The notes below the pieces were generated by a model, which saw only the letters and a program-made list of their open reading frames with translations, was not told the DNA's origin and searched no databases. From Chlorocebus sabaeus (taxonomy: Eukaryota; Chordata; Mammalia; Primates; Cercopithecidae), in contig NC_132929.1 of NCBI RefSeq assembly GCF_047675955.1, positions 32,294,421-32,358,420 of the forward strand: 64,000 bases of DNA. The letters run 5' to 3'. Below, in pieces: positions 10,681 to 23,229 of this stretch; positions within the stretch are counted from its first letter, which is position 1, and every line of letters starts with the position of its first letter. The translations under genes and the position numbers were made by a program.

Positions 10681-11783
10681 AAAGCCAATTTGAGTTGAAT
10701 TTTCTGTTACCTGCAACTGAAATCATCGTTAAGTGTGACAGAGATAATGATACATATTCACCATCTTATTTTCCTCTTTGCACCCAGGAAACCTATGTTT
10801 CCCCGCTATCTTACCTTTATATCGGGCTGTGTAACTAATTCTGGACAGTGGAATGTAAACAGAAGCAGTGACCCTCCCATGTAAGCCTGACCTTAAAACT
10901 TCCAGTAATTTATAGTTCCCGTTTGTTTTTCACACACCAGTCAGCCAGATACAGAAAACTCTGAGAAGCTGGGGGATGGCAGAAACATTAAATAGAAGGA
11001 CTCTGGGTTTCTTAATAATTGTATCAACACACTTATCCTCATTGGACTGATTGGAGCAAAAAATAAATCTTTATTGGGTTATGACCCTGAGATTTGAGGG
11101 TGGTTTGTTGCAATAGCTAAAATCACTAACTCGGATTAACAATAGCGATGGCCTACAATAACAAAAAACTAAAATATGTGTCATTAGCTTAGCACAGTAA
11201 TCAGGTGGGAATTGAGGAAATAGATGTAGGAGGGTGGACAGCTGAAGGTTCACATTAGGCGGTGGCTAAACTCTTGCTTACAATATCTCACAAGGCAGAT
11301 TAGTATCTACATAACTTGTAAAGCTAAGGGAGGAGTTCAGAAAGCAATATTAATGGTAGATGTTGGTGATTTTTTATGTTTTTAGCAAGACGTTATCAGA
11401 AGGAGATTAGCATAGAACAGAATTAACCAGTTTATTGTTGGGGGCAAAGGAAATTTTTCACATCTGAAGGTTTGAGTCTGATGAAATTACCAACAATAGA
11501 GAGAATAACAGGAGAAAAGGCATACAAAGGTATTAACATGATACTGTGCACAAGAGTCATACAAAACATAAGACTCAAAGAAGGGCCAGACAGTTGACAC
11601 TCAAGTACTCGCTTCGTAGGGGAGAAGAAAATAGAGGACGTAAGCAATTTTGAGGGGTAGCAAATTATTTTCAGAAGACATGAATGAGCTCAAAGAACAG
11701 ACAATGGTCTGGGACAAAGTTCCTCCGAGCTCTGGGGGAGGTGGCAAAAAGTTGAAGGAAGGTGAGGGGCAATAGAACACCGA
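10681..11783. other. Probable ERV/LTR-derived sequence, unresolved
   Basis: No coding frame of note. The phrase AATTTTGAGGGGTAGCAAAT (about 11649) recurs in similar form near 49330 (CATTTTGAGGGGTAGTAAAT), so both stretches probably belong to one old interspersed family. Confidence 0.4.
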
Positions 11784-12114
11784 TAGAATAGGTGTTCCCA
11801 TGAATGGAGCAGATGTGGTTGGCTTTATAGACAGAAAAAGGGCTGAAGAAAGAAGAAACAACAAAAAGCAAGTTGGTCACTTCAAAGTTACTCTCCTTGT
11901 AAGGTGGGGCAGTGAGACAGAATAGAAAGAAAACTGATTGGTTAATATCAGGTTACTCCAGGTTACTATTGTAAGAACAACAGCAGCCAGGTGTGGTGTG
12001 TACCTGTAGTCCCAGCTACTGAGGAGGCTGAGGCAGGAGGATTCTTTTAGTTCAGGAGTTCAAGGCTACAGTGGGCCATGATCCTGCCACTACATTCCAG
12101 CTTGAGCAACAGAA
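11784..12114 (+). repeat. Duplicated block B: LTR-like sequence plus Alu right monomer
   Basis: Second copy of the block at 8144-8483, same orientation, about 3.6 kb away. It includes the same Alu monomer at the same internal position (11986 on). Flanks on both sides differ between the copies, giving sharp edges. Confidence 0.8.
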
Positions 12115-13465
12115 ATGAACAAAGATGGTCGTCTTATGCAGATAAAGTCTCCCAGGTAATCTCAGTTGCCCTGAGAAGAAAAGAGGAACAGTCTGTCTGG
12201 GCATGATGATGACTTTTAGTCTTTTCTCTTCTTATGGTTAATCTTGGCTGGTTATTTGATGAGATTCCTAGGGAGGAGGCTTTAGAACAATTGCATTTCT
12301 TTTGAAAAAACTTTTCTTCTGTAAGATAAGGGAACTTCCAGGGAGAGCCTCTCCCTGTGTTTGGGGGTTGGGGGGACAGAAGAATGTTAGAAAGTCCTTT
12401 GTTCTGGGGCAACTTCTAAGCCTTTCCAATTTTCTTTAATTCAGAAGTGCTCAGCACACCCCAAAGCACCATACTTTGAGGTGTTGTTCTCTGAGCCCTG
12501 ACATTACGAACAGAAATGAAAGGGAATAGAGAGAGTCCACCAATGGGGGACTTTGCAGGGTTGGAAAACACTACTTCTTCTATATTCCAAACAGAGATGT
12601 GACTTTAAAAGACTTTGAGCAAGGAAGCACCAGTAGAATTTGAAAAAAGTGACTTGCACTTAGGAAAAGATCAGATTACACGTGTTTCAGATAGCACCTA
12701 TTATTTCAGATAGCCTCAAAGTAACGGCCATTAAATTGAAAATGAGAAAAATTTAGTCAAAAAAGCAGAAAAATAAGGCAGCTTTTAGAACTATGTCTGC
12801 AGAATAAATACTGTTGATGCTTCAGTATTTAAAGGTAGGTGATATTTATCTACCTTTTTTGAGTGTTCCCATTACCTGAAGTTTCACTGTGCTTCTATTT
12901 TCAACAGCTGGGATCTGCAACTCTTTTTCACAGGACTGTCCTTAGGCTTTTGGAACTACTTTGCCTTCTTTCACAAGGACTAGAAGTCCCTGGGAAATTA
13001 TATTCCTCAAGCGCAGTTCTTAACCAATGACTGATAAATACAGGAGTATGGAAACTTTAGCTCCCCCTGTCTTGGGTAGGAACAACTTAGACACATAACT
13101 TACACTCCAGAATTTCCCTGTAGGATCAAGCTGAATATACCCTCTCTAGGGTTTTTACCTACAGCTGTATCCTTGGCTTGTGGGCAAGTTAAACTACTAT
13201 TTATTCCAGTTCCACAGCCACCCTTCTTGCTTTGTGATGCTGGGAGCTAGGACTCTACAAAACAACTTTGTGCTTTTCCAGTTGCTGTTAGGCTCTGCCA
13301 ATAGGGGGAACTAAAGAAAGACTGGAAGACTGGAGGAGGAAGAAGGGCTTTGCTCCTTCCTGTTTGCCTGTTTTTTCTTTATCTTCCTGTCATGATGAAT
13401 CCAGCAACTTTTCATCACTCCAGCAGTGACAATTCAGTCCTGTAACAGAGGCTCCCAGCACCATA
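12115..13465. other. No recognised gene
   Basis: Mixed old repeat-like and unique sequence. A 92-codon minus-strand frame (12134-12412) has no recognisable motif. Nothing further supportable. Confidence 0.4.
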
Positions 13466-14710
13466 TATTGAATAGGGTATCTTTTCCTTAGTGTGTACTT
13501 TTGTTGACTTTGTCAAAGGTCAATTGGTGGTAGGTATGTGGCTTTATTTCTGGGCTCTCTATACTGTTCCATTGATCTATGTGTCTGTTTTTATAGTAGT
13601 ACGTTGTTGTTTTGGTTACTGTAACCTCATAGTATATTTTGACATCAGATAATGTATGCCTCCAGCCTTGCTCTTTTTGCTTAGGATTGCTTTGGCTCTT
13701 CAGGCTTTTTTTTTTTTTTTTTAATTCCATAAGATGTTTTTTTTCTTGAGACAGAGTCTCAGGTGGAGTGCAGTGGCACAATCACAGCTCACTGCAACCT
13801 AACCTCCAGGACTCAAGTGATCCTCCCACCTCAGCTTCCCAAGTAGCTGAACTACAGACACATGCCACCACACCCCGCTAAGTTTTCTTAAATTCTTTGT
13901 AGAGGTGGGGTCTTGCTATATTGCCCAGGCTGTTCTCAAACTCCTGAGATCAAGCAATGTGCACCTCCACCTCCCAAACTGTTAAGATTATAGGCGTGAG
14001 CCACCATGCCCGGCATTGGTTCTATAAGAATTTGAAGATTGTTTTTTCTAATTCTGTGAAAAATGACATTGGTAATTTGATGGGAATTGCACTGAATTCA
14101 TAGATTGCTTTAGGCAGTATGGTCATTTTAGTGATACTGTTTCTTCCAACCCATGGGTTGTTTTTCCATTTGTGTCATACACAATTTCCTTCATCAGTGT
14201 TTTATAATTCTTCTTGTGGAGATATATCACCTCCATGGTTAAATGTATTCCTAGGTATCTTATTTCTTTTTTCCTTTTGCAGCCATTGTAAATGGAATTG
14301 AGTTCTTGATCCGGTTCTCAGCTTGACTGTTATTGGAGTATAGAAATGCTACTGATTTTCATATGTTGATTTTGTATCTTGAAACTTTACTGAAGTCATT
14401 TATCAAATCTAGCAGTCTTTTGGAGGAGTCTTTAGGAGTTTCTAAATATAAGGTCATGTTATCAGCAAACAGAGATAATTTGACTTTCTCTTTTCCAATT
14501 CAGATGCCTTTTATTTCTTTCTCTTGCCTGATTGGACTAGCTAGTATTTTCAGTACTATATTGAATAGGAGTGGTGAAAGTGGGCATCCTCATGTGTTCC
14601 AGTTCTTAAGAGGAATACTTTTAACTTTTCAGTAAAATGTTGGCTGTGAGTTTTCATATGTGGCTTTTATTATTTTGAGATATGTTCCCTCTATGCTCAC
14701 AACATTACAA
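13466..14710 (-). mobile_element. L1 ORF2 3' region fragment, antisense
   Basis: The minus strand encodes decayed L1 ORF2 text (for example K-I-Y-Y-E-V-T-V-T-K, then N-R-H-I-D-Q-W-N), and further on the RT-region strings seen antisense as TTATCAGCAAACAGAGATAA. It is interrupted by the Alu at 13738-14013. No intact frame remains; the copy is of L1PB/L1MA-like age. Confidence 0.85.
13738..14013 (-). mobile_element. AluJ-like SINE inserted in L1
   Basis: Reverse Alu with GAGACAGAGTCTC head and CATGCCCGGC end, diverged. Imperfect target duplication TTCCATAAGATG / TTCTATAAGAAT on the two sides, consistent with insertion into the L1. Confidence 0.9.
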
Positions 14711-14803
14711 CATTTTTATTGTCTTTTACAAAAGTAATGGTCTGCAGCAGATTGGAATTTTTTTAATTGGTCCTTTCCTACAGATAGTTTGAGAAGCTCC
14801 ATT

Positions 14804-15120
14804 TTTTCCTTTTTTTTTTTTTTTTTTTTTTTTTTGAGATGTTGTTTCGCTGTTGTCACCACAGCTGGAGTGCAGTGGTGCAATCTTGGCTCACTGCAAC
14901 CTCTGCCTCCCAGATTCAAGCAATTCTTCTGCCTCAGCCTCCCAAGTACCTGGGATTACAGGTGTGCACCACCACACCTGGCTAACTTTTGTATTTTTAG
15001 TAGAAATGGGGGTTTCACCATGTTTGCCAGGCTGGTCTCAAACTCCTGATCTCAGGTGATCCACCCGGTTTGGTCTCCCAAAGTGCTGGGATTACAGGCA
15101 TGAGCCACTGCACCCAGCTG
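14804..15120 (-). mobile_element. AluS-like SINE with target duplication
   Basis: Full-length reverse Alu with a T run of more than 20. The perfect 13-bp target duplication GAGAAGCTCCATT is at 14791-14803 and 15121-15133. Confidence 0.95.
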
Positions 15121-15289
15121 GAGAAGCTCCATTCTAACATTACTTCTAGCCTGGCCCCTAAAACTTGTTAACATTCTCCCAGGCTTTTTTTGGTTCTTGG
15201 GTCAGTCAGATGCAGAGGATCAACCAGAGTATTTTGAGCTCTAGAAGACATGGGAGCTACTGCAAAGAAGTAACCTGGGGTTTCTGAAT

Positions 15290-15435
15290 GGTTGATGGAA
15301 CAGAAATATCTCCCCCACCAAAATCATAGGATTACTCTGAACCATGAGGTGCATAGAAAATAAACCTTATTATCTTAAGCCACCAAGAATTTTTGGTAAT
15401 TTGTTTTAGTAGCTAGTGTTAGTTATCCAAATACA
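15290..15435 (+). mobile_element. MaLR-type LTR 3' end
   Basis: Ends with AAATAAACCTTATTATC, TTAAGCCACCAAGAATTTTT and GTAATTTGTTTTAGTAGCTA, the usual MLT1-class 3' signature. Confidence 0.55.
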
Positions 15436-16071
15436 ATGTCATTGAATTTTCCTGTGATACTGACTTTTATATATATGCCCATAATTTCTGAATTTATACC
15501 TTCAAAGCACATCCCTCTCCAAAGCATCAGAGCCATATATCTTATCACAAACTTGAAAGCTCCTTTTAACTGTCCTACAGGACTTAAAAGCTCAACATTT
15601 CTAGAACTAATTATGCTTCTTTCTCTTTTTCTTTCTCTGTTCCATTTTGTTGAATCATATCACCACTTCTTCAGTTATCCAACTCTGAAAACTGAGAGTA
15701 AACCTCATCTTCTCTTTCTCCAACCCAGTATAACTAATTGACCCTGTACCATGTTCTGAAGATTCTACCTTCTCTGTATTTTCCCAGCACTTACTTTACT
15801 CTCAATTCCTAGTTATTCTACCCTATCTCACTTGAGTTACTACAAAAATATTTTATTGTATACTCTTGTAATTAATTACTTCTAGTGTCGCAGAAACAAC
15901 TTTTCAGAAAGCAAATCTAAGTGTGTAATATCCATACTTTAGATATATATTAACTGTTTTCATAGTCCTTGAGATAAACTTCATACATAAAATGACATAC
16001 ATGGTGTGTTAGACACTATGGATTGGTTACTTTAATCTCTCTCCATTCTCCTAATCAGAGATGATGGAAAT

Positions 16072-16072
16072 T

Positions 16073-16109
<37 letters not shown>

Positions 16110-16134
16110 GTAAATAATAAATAAACAAACAAAA
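16072..16134 (+). repeat. (AAAT)n microsatellite
   Basis: Long AAAT tetranucleotide run with late AAAC variants. Confidence 0.93.
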
Positions 16135-16577
16135 AAACCCTATATTCCCCATACAATAGTGCCACCGGAGCTCTAGATATAGTAGATTCTGCCAATTTGA
16201 TGCACTACCACCAGATTTGGAAGATAAAAATGAGGTAGAGGCGATATTCTGTTGTTGTTGATACTGGCAAGCAAAGTTATGAAGATGCTGGTGTTAAGAG
16301 ACAATTGCAGTAGTTAAACTTGGAGTCCTGATATCTATTCACCAGTTTCACGGATGTGAGAGGCAACTGATGCAGCCACAATGGCAACAGCAGCAGCAAC
16401 TTCTTGAACCCTAGATCTCAGCTATGAAATTATAGCAGCCCCTTGATTTCTATTTTTCCAGTTTTTCTACCAATGTTATATTTCCCTGAATTAAATACCT
16501 TTCTATATGAAATACCGATTTTCTCTTTCTCCTACATTATAACCTGACCAAATAACATTACATAACACACAAGGCTT

Positions 16578-16902
16578 GGCCGGGCACCATGGCTCATGTC
16601 TGTAATCCTAACACTTTGGGAGGCTGAGGCGGGCGGATCACCTGAGGTCAAGAGTTCGAGACCAGCCTGGGCAACATGGTGAAACCTCGTCTCTACTAAA
16701 AATACAAAAATTAGCCAGGCATGGTGGCGGGCGCCTGTAATCCCAGCTACTCAGGAGGCTGACACAGGATAATCACTTGAACCCAGGAGGCAGAGGTTTC
16801 AGTGAGCCGAGATTGCCCCGTTGCACGCCAGCCTGGGCCACAGAGCAAAAACTCCATCTCAAACAAAAACAGAAACAAAAACAAAACAAACAAACAAAAA
16901 AT
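16578..16902 (+). mobile_element. AluS-like SINE
   Basis: Full-length sense Alu starting GGCCGGGCACCATGG, with the tail evolved into (CAAAA)n. The short repeat AGGCTT flanks both sides as a possible target duplication. Confidence 0.95.
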
Positions 16903-17079
16903 TGAGGCTTTCATGATGTATCTCCTATTTCTTTCACCAACAATCTCATGACACTCTTCCATGACTGCTCCATACACATCCATCCCCATACGTTGTACTT
17001 AAGCTGTACTAAACTATTGCACATCCACAAGTGTGCCATTTTCTCATGACTCTTTCTATTTCAAAGGCCATTGTTACCC

Positions 17080-17200
17080 TTTTTCAACTCTCTAGCTCCT
17101 GTTTATTCTTTAAGATTCAACTTGAACCTAATCTACTCTGGGAAGACTTTCCTGATGCCTCTGCCTCCATCTGTGTGCTTGTAATGGATATTCCTCATTC
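17080..17200 (+). mobile_element. L2 3' region fragment
   Basis: TTCTTTAAGATTCAACTTGA followed by GAAGACTTTCCTGATGCC resembles the L2 3' end text that aligns with 'cttcaagactcagctcaaatg ... aagccttccctgac'. Confidence 0.5.
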
Positions 17201-17829
17201 TTATTTCTTGCCACACAGCATCTGAGTCCCCTCCCTGTGTTTGAGATGTTGCCATTATGAGATGGAGGCTCCCCCTCTTTAAAAACTGAAAAAGCCACAT
17301 GCTTGCTTTCCCACATCCCCTGTAATCAGAGCATGTGCATGTGATCTAGGATCTGCCAATCAAATACGTAGGTTCCAGATTTTGAATTAAAAGCTAATGG
17401 CATGAAAAAGAGCATCTTTTTGCAGAACTCTAACAATGTATAGCAACAAAAAAGGCAGCTAAAATCCATTTTTAGAGGCAATAGTGCCAGTAGTTCTAGC
17501 AACAGTATTGTATTAGTGGTGTGGGCAGTTAGAGTGGGAGTGTCTGTGCTACTGGCAATAACAGTGGTGTCTTCTCCAGCCTAGTTTTGTGTGATTTTGG
17601 AAGTTGTACCTGGTTGCATAGTCTCTGGGATTGGTTTTCAGACCTTTCAAGAGACTTTATGTACTAATCAATAGCTCCTTAATAAATACCTTTTCTGCTT
17701 AAATACTCCAGAGTCTGTTTCTACTGGTTATAATCAAGAACTTTGACTTACATAATCCTTCTCTATTTTTTCCAATTGCACTGTGTATGTGTGAGTTTGG
17801 ATTATTGTTCAGCAAATATTTGCTCCTGT

Positions 17830-18236
17830 AGATTCCAATTATAGTTTCTTTCCTATCCTATTGACATTAGTCTTGGTTATATGTTTTGGGTTTTGGCCAA
17901 TGGGATGTCAGCATCTGTAATTCAGAGGTTTGACATAGGCTGTGTGCTTGAGCTTGCCCTCCTGTTCCAGTTACGTGAAGAGTATTTCCCAGGTTGCTGC
18001 TGATTATTCAGCCTAATCCCTGAGTGAGACACATGGAACAGACCACATACCCCAGGCAGCTTCTGGTCCAAAGACGAGGGGCATATGGAGCTGACCTAAA
18101 CCCAACCTGTATCCGAGAGCCCAAAACCCAGGGGTTGGAATATTACCTATCTAGCCCACAGACCTAGAGAATACAACTGCTATTTTAAATCACTGCATTC
18201 TTATGCAGTATTGTGTCCATAGCTGACTAATACAGC
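17830..18236 (+). mobile_element. MaLR-like LTR, approximate
   Basis: GGTTTTGGCCAATGGGATGT near the start, GAGTGAGACACATGGAACAG in the middle and ATAGCTGACTAATACAG at the end match the general text of old MLT1-class LTRs. A shorter related end (TTAATAAATACCTTTTCTGC) lies at 17620-17755. Confidence 0.5.
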
Positions 18237-18294
18237 ATGTAATTATTATTAATAGTTACAGTCATAGTCAGCCTATAATATAATGATTGGTTTT

Positions 18295-18425
18295 CTGGTC
18301 TGTTGCTCTCTACTAGACTGTAAGTTTGTTGTGAGTGGAGACTGTGTCTTATTGGTCTTTACATTTTCAGTGCTTATCACAAAACCTACACCAAGCCTCT
18401 GTGAATGTCTGACAAACGCATAAAC
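18295..18425 (+). mobile_element. L2 3' end fragment
   Basis: CTACTAGACTGTAAGTTTGT, GACTGTGTCTTATTGGTCTT and CAGTGCTTATCACAAAACC follow the L2 3' end order. A similar tail (ACACAATAAAAGTTTGTTAA) occurs at 18880-18935. Confidence 0.6.
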
Positions 18426-18935
18426 ACATCAAGGAAGAAATGGCAAGCATTCTTTGCATTTTTTGGTCTATTGCACCACTACAGGAGCCGTGCAGAACAG
18501 TATGTCTTTATTAAAATATTTCTTCTGCCAAAGTATGGTAAAATTGATTAGATTGAGCTGGATTGAATTATAGCATAGCAATATATTCATCTTTTCCTGA
18601 GACTATTCTCTTTTTATCTTGTTTGAAGTTTTGGGCACTCCTCACTCAGGGAAAAACACAGGACCAGCTCCTAATAAATATGCTCAATGAATTTCATTTT
18701 AACTTTCTTTCCAGAATTCCTTAGTTACTGATTTACACACAGACCCTTCTACTTCTTTATAGGTAGTTGGTTACTTCTATTATGTACGGATTCTTCTAGT
18801 TTCACTCTCAAATATTAGATTAATTTCTTTTGCTATCAATTTGGGTTTATCTTGTAGTATCTCATTATCGCTTTCATGTACCAAATGCCTAACCCATAGC
18901 TGAGACACAATAAAAGTTTGTTAAATGAATTTGGC

Positions 18936-20429
18936 ATGCGTTATATTAATAGTCTCCTGAGTAATTAAAATTTTGATGCAATCATTTTGACTAGGGTACA
19001 TTTTGGTACAGACTAAAATAGAAACTCTTATGCATTTTTTTTTCTTATTTTGACACATTGTGCAAAATGACTGTTTTCAGCCCATTCCTGAGCCTCCTGC
19101 AATTACTGACATCCTCAGCTGGGGTGAAGACCAGAAATGTGATGAGGCTCAGGAATGAAGTGAGTATAAGGAATGAGGTATAAACAATAAAAATGAATTT
19201 ATATTTTGTCATAACCATGGCCATTTTGATGAGTCTGTAACTACAGCAAAGTGACCATGTCAAAAACAGAATTGAAAGCTACGCGTACATCCTGTCTCCC
19301 TAAGTTTAAGCCCTAAAGCAGTAGTAGTAAGGTACTGGACCATAAATAGATATGTTGTCTATAATGCAGAAAGCAAATCAATTTCTTGGAAAAGCAAAAC
19401 TGCTTAAATTAAAACCAGAAAATAATTTCTCTATTGGGTCATCGTAGGCAAGATTCTATGTATGGTATGTCTTAATCCAGAGGTAGATTTTCTTGTATCC
19501 AGAAAAATGAATGAATTGCAAATCCTTCCAATGGCCCTCCTTAGTGTTTCTTTCAACTGAGCTTTTAAAATACAGTGAACAGCTCTAAATTTGAGATGAA
19601 CTCTCCTGAGAAATACCTAGAAAACATCTATTCATTGTCACTAATTAAGTACAGAGCCTTATGTTTTAATAATCAGCAGAGCTGGGGGGTAGCATTGACA
19701 TTTTCTGGCGAATATTAAAACATGAAAAAAGCTGCATGGATAGAAAGTCAGTCCACCTGGTACTTGGAGTTGTGCCAAAGAAATAAAGTACTAGGAGTAA
19801 GGATGAGATTGTCTTCAGAAAGTAATTTGTGTCCCCTCTGAATTACAGACAAATGAGTTGCCGATGTTTCAGAGTTCCACACCATAAAAGATGGCAGCAA
19901 TAATGTTAGTATGTTAAATACCACCACCACCCTTTAACAATAAAATTTGTATACTAAAATATCCATAGAGCATCAAGGTGTTAATTTCTTATTATAGAAT
20001 GGCTCACCTGAAACTTGCCTGCTTTTTGAACTTAATACTGGCCCAAGATGGCTACAGTTGCAGTTTATCAGGTATGAAAGTGGAATTTTAAATGACATAT
20101 TAAATAAGCAACACATAAATGAAGCCTCTAATTTGTAGACGATGAGTGGAGTAGTGTTTTTAAAATGGAATAGCTTGTGTTGCAAACATTTGAGGTCTAT
20201 AGTGAGATGGCCAAGTCATCTGAAATGAATTTCTTCATTAGTTCTGGAACATCCCTAGTCATTATTTCTCTCCTTCCTCTTCCTTTATAACTCTGATTTA
20301 AAAATGTTAGATTCCCCCAGTCTCCTCTATGTCTTCTAACTTTTCTTCTATATGTCCTTTTTTGTCTATCTATGCTGCATTCTGCATAATTTCTTAATAT
20401 ATATGTCTTCTAATTTGCTGTTATATTTA
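18936..20429. other. Unique AT-rich sequence
   Basis: No repeat I can name and no frame above 72 codons. Nothing supportable. Confidence 0.45.
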
Positions 20430-20445
20430 TCCACTGATTTTTTTT

Positions 20446-20566
20446 TAAGAGACAGAGTCTCACTATGTTGCCCAGACTGGACTCAAGCTCTAGGGCTCAG
20501 GCAATCCTCCCACCTCAGCCTCCCAAGTAGCTGAGATTACTGGCACACACCACCAAGCCCAGCCTG
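20446..20566 (-). mobile_element. Alu left monomer (FLAM-like)
   Basis: Reverse single Alu arm from a T run and GAGACAGAGTCTCACTATGT to AAGCCCAGCC. Target duplication TCCACTGATTTTTT at 20430-20443 and 20567-20580 shows that it inserted as a monomer. Confidence 0.88.
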
Positions 20567-21061
20567 TCCACTGATTTTTTAATTTTTTCCTTTTTTATAT
20601 TTATTTCTATACAATACCATTGGTTCTTTTCAAATATGATCGCTTTTTAGAGTATTTTGATGTTTTAAATTGTAAATAGACTCTGATAATTCATATATCT
20701 GCTAATTTCATATCTATATTTTTTCTCATGAGACCTCTTCTGTTTGTGTGTGTATGCGCATGTGCACATGTATGTTTTACTGTGCACTGATTATTGTCCC
20801 TAAAATATTATGTAAAGGAATTCTTCGAGGCCTAGGATGAAGGTTACCTTCTTTCAGTGAGAATTTTCCTCTACCAGTCAGAACCACATTATCCAACTTC
20901 ATGGTTTCATGTTCCCTGACTATCCAAACCCAGCTCTGTAATTCTTGGTGGGGGACAACTTTTCAGGGAGGAGTTCTCTCCTTTTCTTTTTACATCTGTT
21001 CTTCTCAGTGTTAAGGCAATATTCCCTTCTACCCCTGGGAGTATGGGAGGGTAGTATAACT

Positions 21062-21745
21062 AAATATCTGAGATTGGGTAATTTATAAAGGAAATAAATG
21101 TCTGTTTCTTTTCTTTTCTTTGTTCTTTTTGAGACAGAGTCTCACTCTGTCACCCAGGCTGGAGTGCGTGATCTCGGCTCACTGCAACCTCCACCTCCTG
21201 GGTTCAAGCGATTCTCCTGCCTCAGCCTCCCAAGTAGCTGGGACTACAGGCTCACACCACCATGCCTAGCTAATTTTTGTATTTTTAGTAGAGACAGGGT
21301 TTCACCATGTTGGTCAGGCTGGTCTTGAACTCCTGACCTCATGATCTGCCCTCCTCAGCCTCCCAAAGTGCTAGGATTACAGGCATGAGCCACCGTGCCC
21401 TGCCAGAAATGTATTTCTTAGTTTTGGAGGCTGGGAAGTCCAAGATTGAAGGACTGCGTCTGGTGAGGGCCTTTTTGCTGGTTGGGACTCTTTGCAGAGT
21501 CCTCAGGCAGTATAGGTCATCACATGGTGAAGGGGTTTATGATAGGTGGCCCTACTGGCTTTTTTAAATAACAGATCTACTCTGGTGATAATTAACTCAT
21601 TCCCAAGATAACTCATTAATTTATTAATCTATTAACTCATTAATCCATGAATGGTCTAATCCAGTCACGAGGGCTCTGCCTATTAAAGGCCAACTTCTTA
21701 AAAGTGTTTCCTTGAGGATTAAGTTTCAACATCAGTTGAAATCAT
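21062..21745 (-). mobile_element. MLT1-type MaLR LTR, antisense, split by Alu
   Basis: GAGATTGGGTAATTTATAAA before the Alu and AGTTTTGGAGGCTGGGAAGT, GGTGAGGGCCTTTTTGCTGG and ACGAGGGCTCTGCC after it are in the order of a reverse-complement MaLR LTR. The two halves flank the Alu at 21108-21403. Confidence 0.65.
21108..21403 (-). mobile_element. AluS-like SINE
   Basis: Reverse full-length Alu from TTGAGACAGAGTCTCACTC to ACCGTGCCCTGCC. Near-duplicated host bases (AAATGTCTGTTTCTT and AAATGTATTTCTT) flank it. Confidence 0.94.
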
Positions 21746-22411
21746 AGCAGTATATTTCAGATTTTCTTTTACTCTGAGGGTGACACCCCTTTGGGGTGCT
21801 AGCTCAGTTACGGACGGGTCATCTTGTAGGATCCCCTCCTTGGATAGGCCCTGTGTACATCTGCTAAAACCAAGGTTCAAATCTGTCCAGATCAACAAGT
21901 TCCCTCAGAGAAAAGGCATCTTCAGTACATTCATGCTCAGCTTCTTTCTCCAGATTCCAGTGTTTTCTTAGATTTTGGCCCGTAAGTCCTTACTACTTTG
22001 ACAGTTCTACAATGCTTCTGAGAAAAAAATTAGTATTTTTTCCAACTTTTTAGTTTTTTCAGCAGGAGGATTCAGAATAGAAATAAAATACATAACTTTA
22101 AAATGAAGAGAGGAGATAAAAGGGAATGAAGAAAAATTGATCACAGAAGGCAAAAAAAACACAAACTAAGAGCATGGTAAATAAAAAACATAAAATAGAA
22201 ATTAATCCAAGTTGCACAATGATACATTCGGTATGATACCATTTATATAAAATTTTTAAAACATAAAATCACATAGAATGTATTAAAATATTCATGATAA
22301 TGCACATACCAACTTCAGTAGAAATGCTAGTTCAACAGAAAGGAAAGGATGAAAGGGAGAAAATGGAAAACTTTATTGTATGCATTTTGTTTATCTAAAA
22401 AGAGAGAGTGA

Positions 22412-22716
22412 GGCTGGGTGTGGTGCCTCAGGCCTGTAATCCCAGCATTTTGGGAGGCCGAGGCAGGTGGATCACTTGAGTTCATGAGTTCGAAACCAGC
22501 CTGGGCAACATGGCAAAACCCCATCTCTACCAAAAATACAAAAAATTAGCCGGGCATGGTGGCACGTGCCTGTAGCCCAGCTACTCAGGAGGCTGAGGTG
22601 GGAGGATTGCTTAAACCTGGGAGATGGAGGCTGCAGCAAGCAGTGATCATCCCACTGCACTCCAGCCTGGGTGACAGAGTGAGACCCCATCTTGGAAAAA
22701 AAAAAGAAAGAGAGAG
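22412..22716 (+). mobile_element. AluS-like SINE
   Basis: Sense full-length Alu (GGCTGGGTGTGGTGCCTCAG start). The tail runs into AAAGAGAGAGAG, which also precedes the element and is likely the target duplication. Confidence 0.94.
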
Positions 22717-22864
22717 AGAGTGAGCTGAAGCAAATATGGCAAAATGCTAATGTCTATAAATACTGGTAATGGGTGCATATGTGTCTGTTACATTATTGTT
22801 TGTATTTTTCAGTATGTTTGAAATGCTTCCTAATTTAAAACATGTTAAATAAAACTTAATTCAG

Positions 22865-22975
22865 TGTCTTAAAAGTTTAAAGGAGAAAGTCATATGATCA
22901 TCTTAGTAGATGCCAAAATTGTTTGATAAAATTCAACATCCATCCCCAAGGGAATTGGGAAGAAACCTTAGTAAA
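22865..22975 (+). mobile_element. L1M ORF2 fragment
   Basis: CATATGATCATCTTAGTAGA and TGATAAAATTCAACATCCAT correspond to the L1 ORF2 RT region between the 'IDAEKAFDK' coding text and its downstream part. Heavily decayed. Confidence 0.6.
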
Positions 22976-23229
22976 ATAGCAATCGAATTAATGTTCTGTA
23001 TAATTTTTATTGGCTCTGGAAAAATGCTAAGAGAGCACTAGGAGATTCAGACTTCAACTTTTCCATTTTAAACAAACTTGTGAAAACAAACTTGTGAAAC
23101 TCTTGGCAAATATGATAGTTCAAGAGAAGGAGCAGAATGGCTAAGTTACATGCAGGTCCAGGACTAGGGTGAAACCAGAGAAGAACCTAGGATGCAATTT
23201 AAAGGAGACAGTCTCCTCAGTCATCTCAC

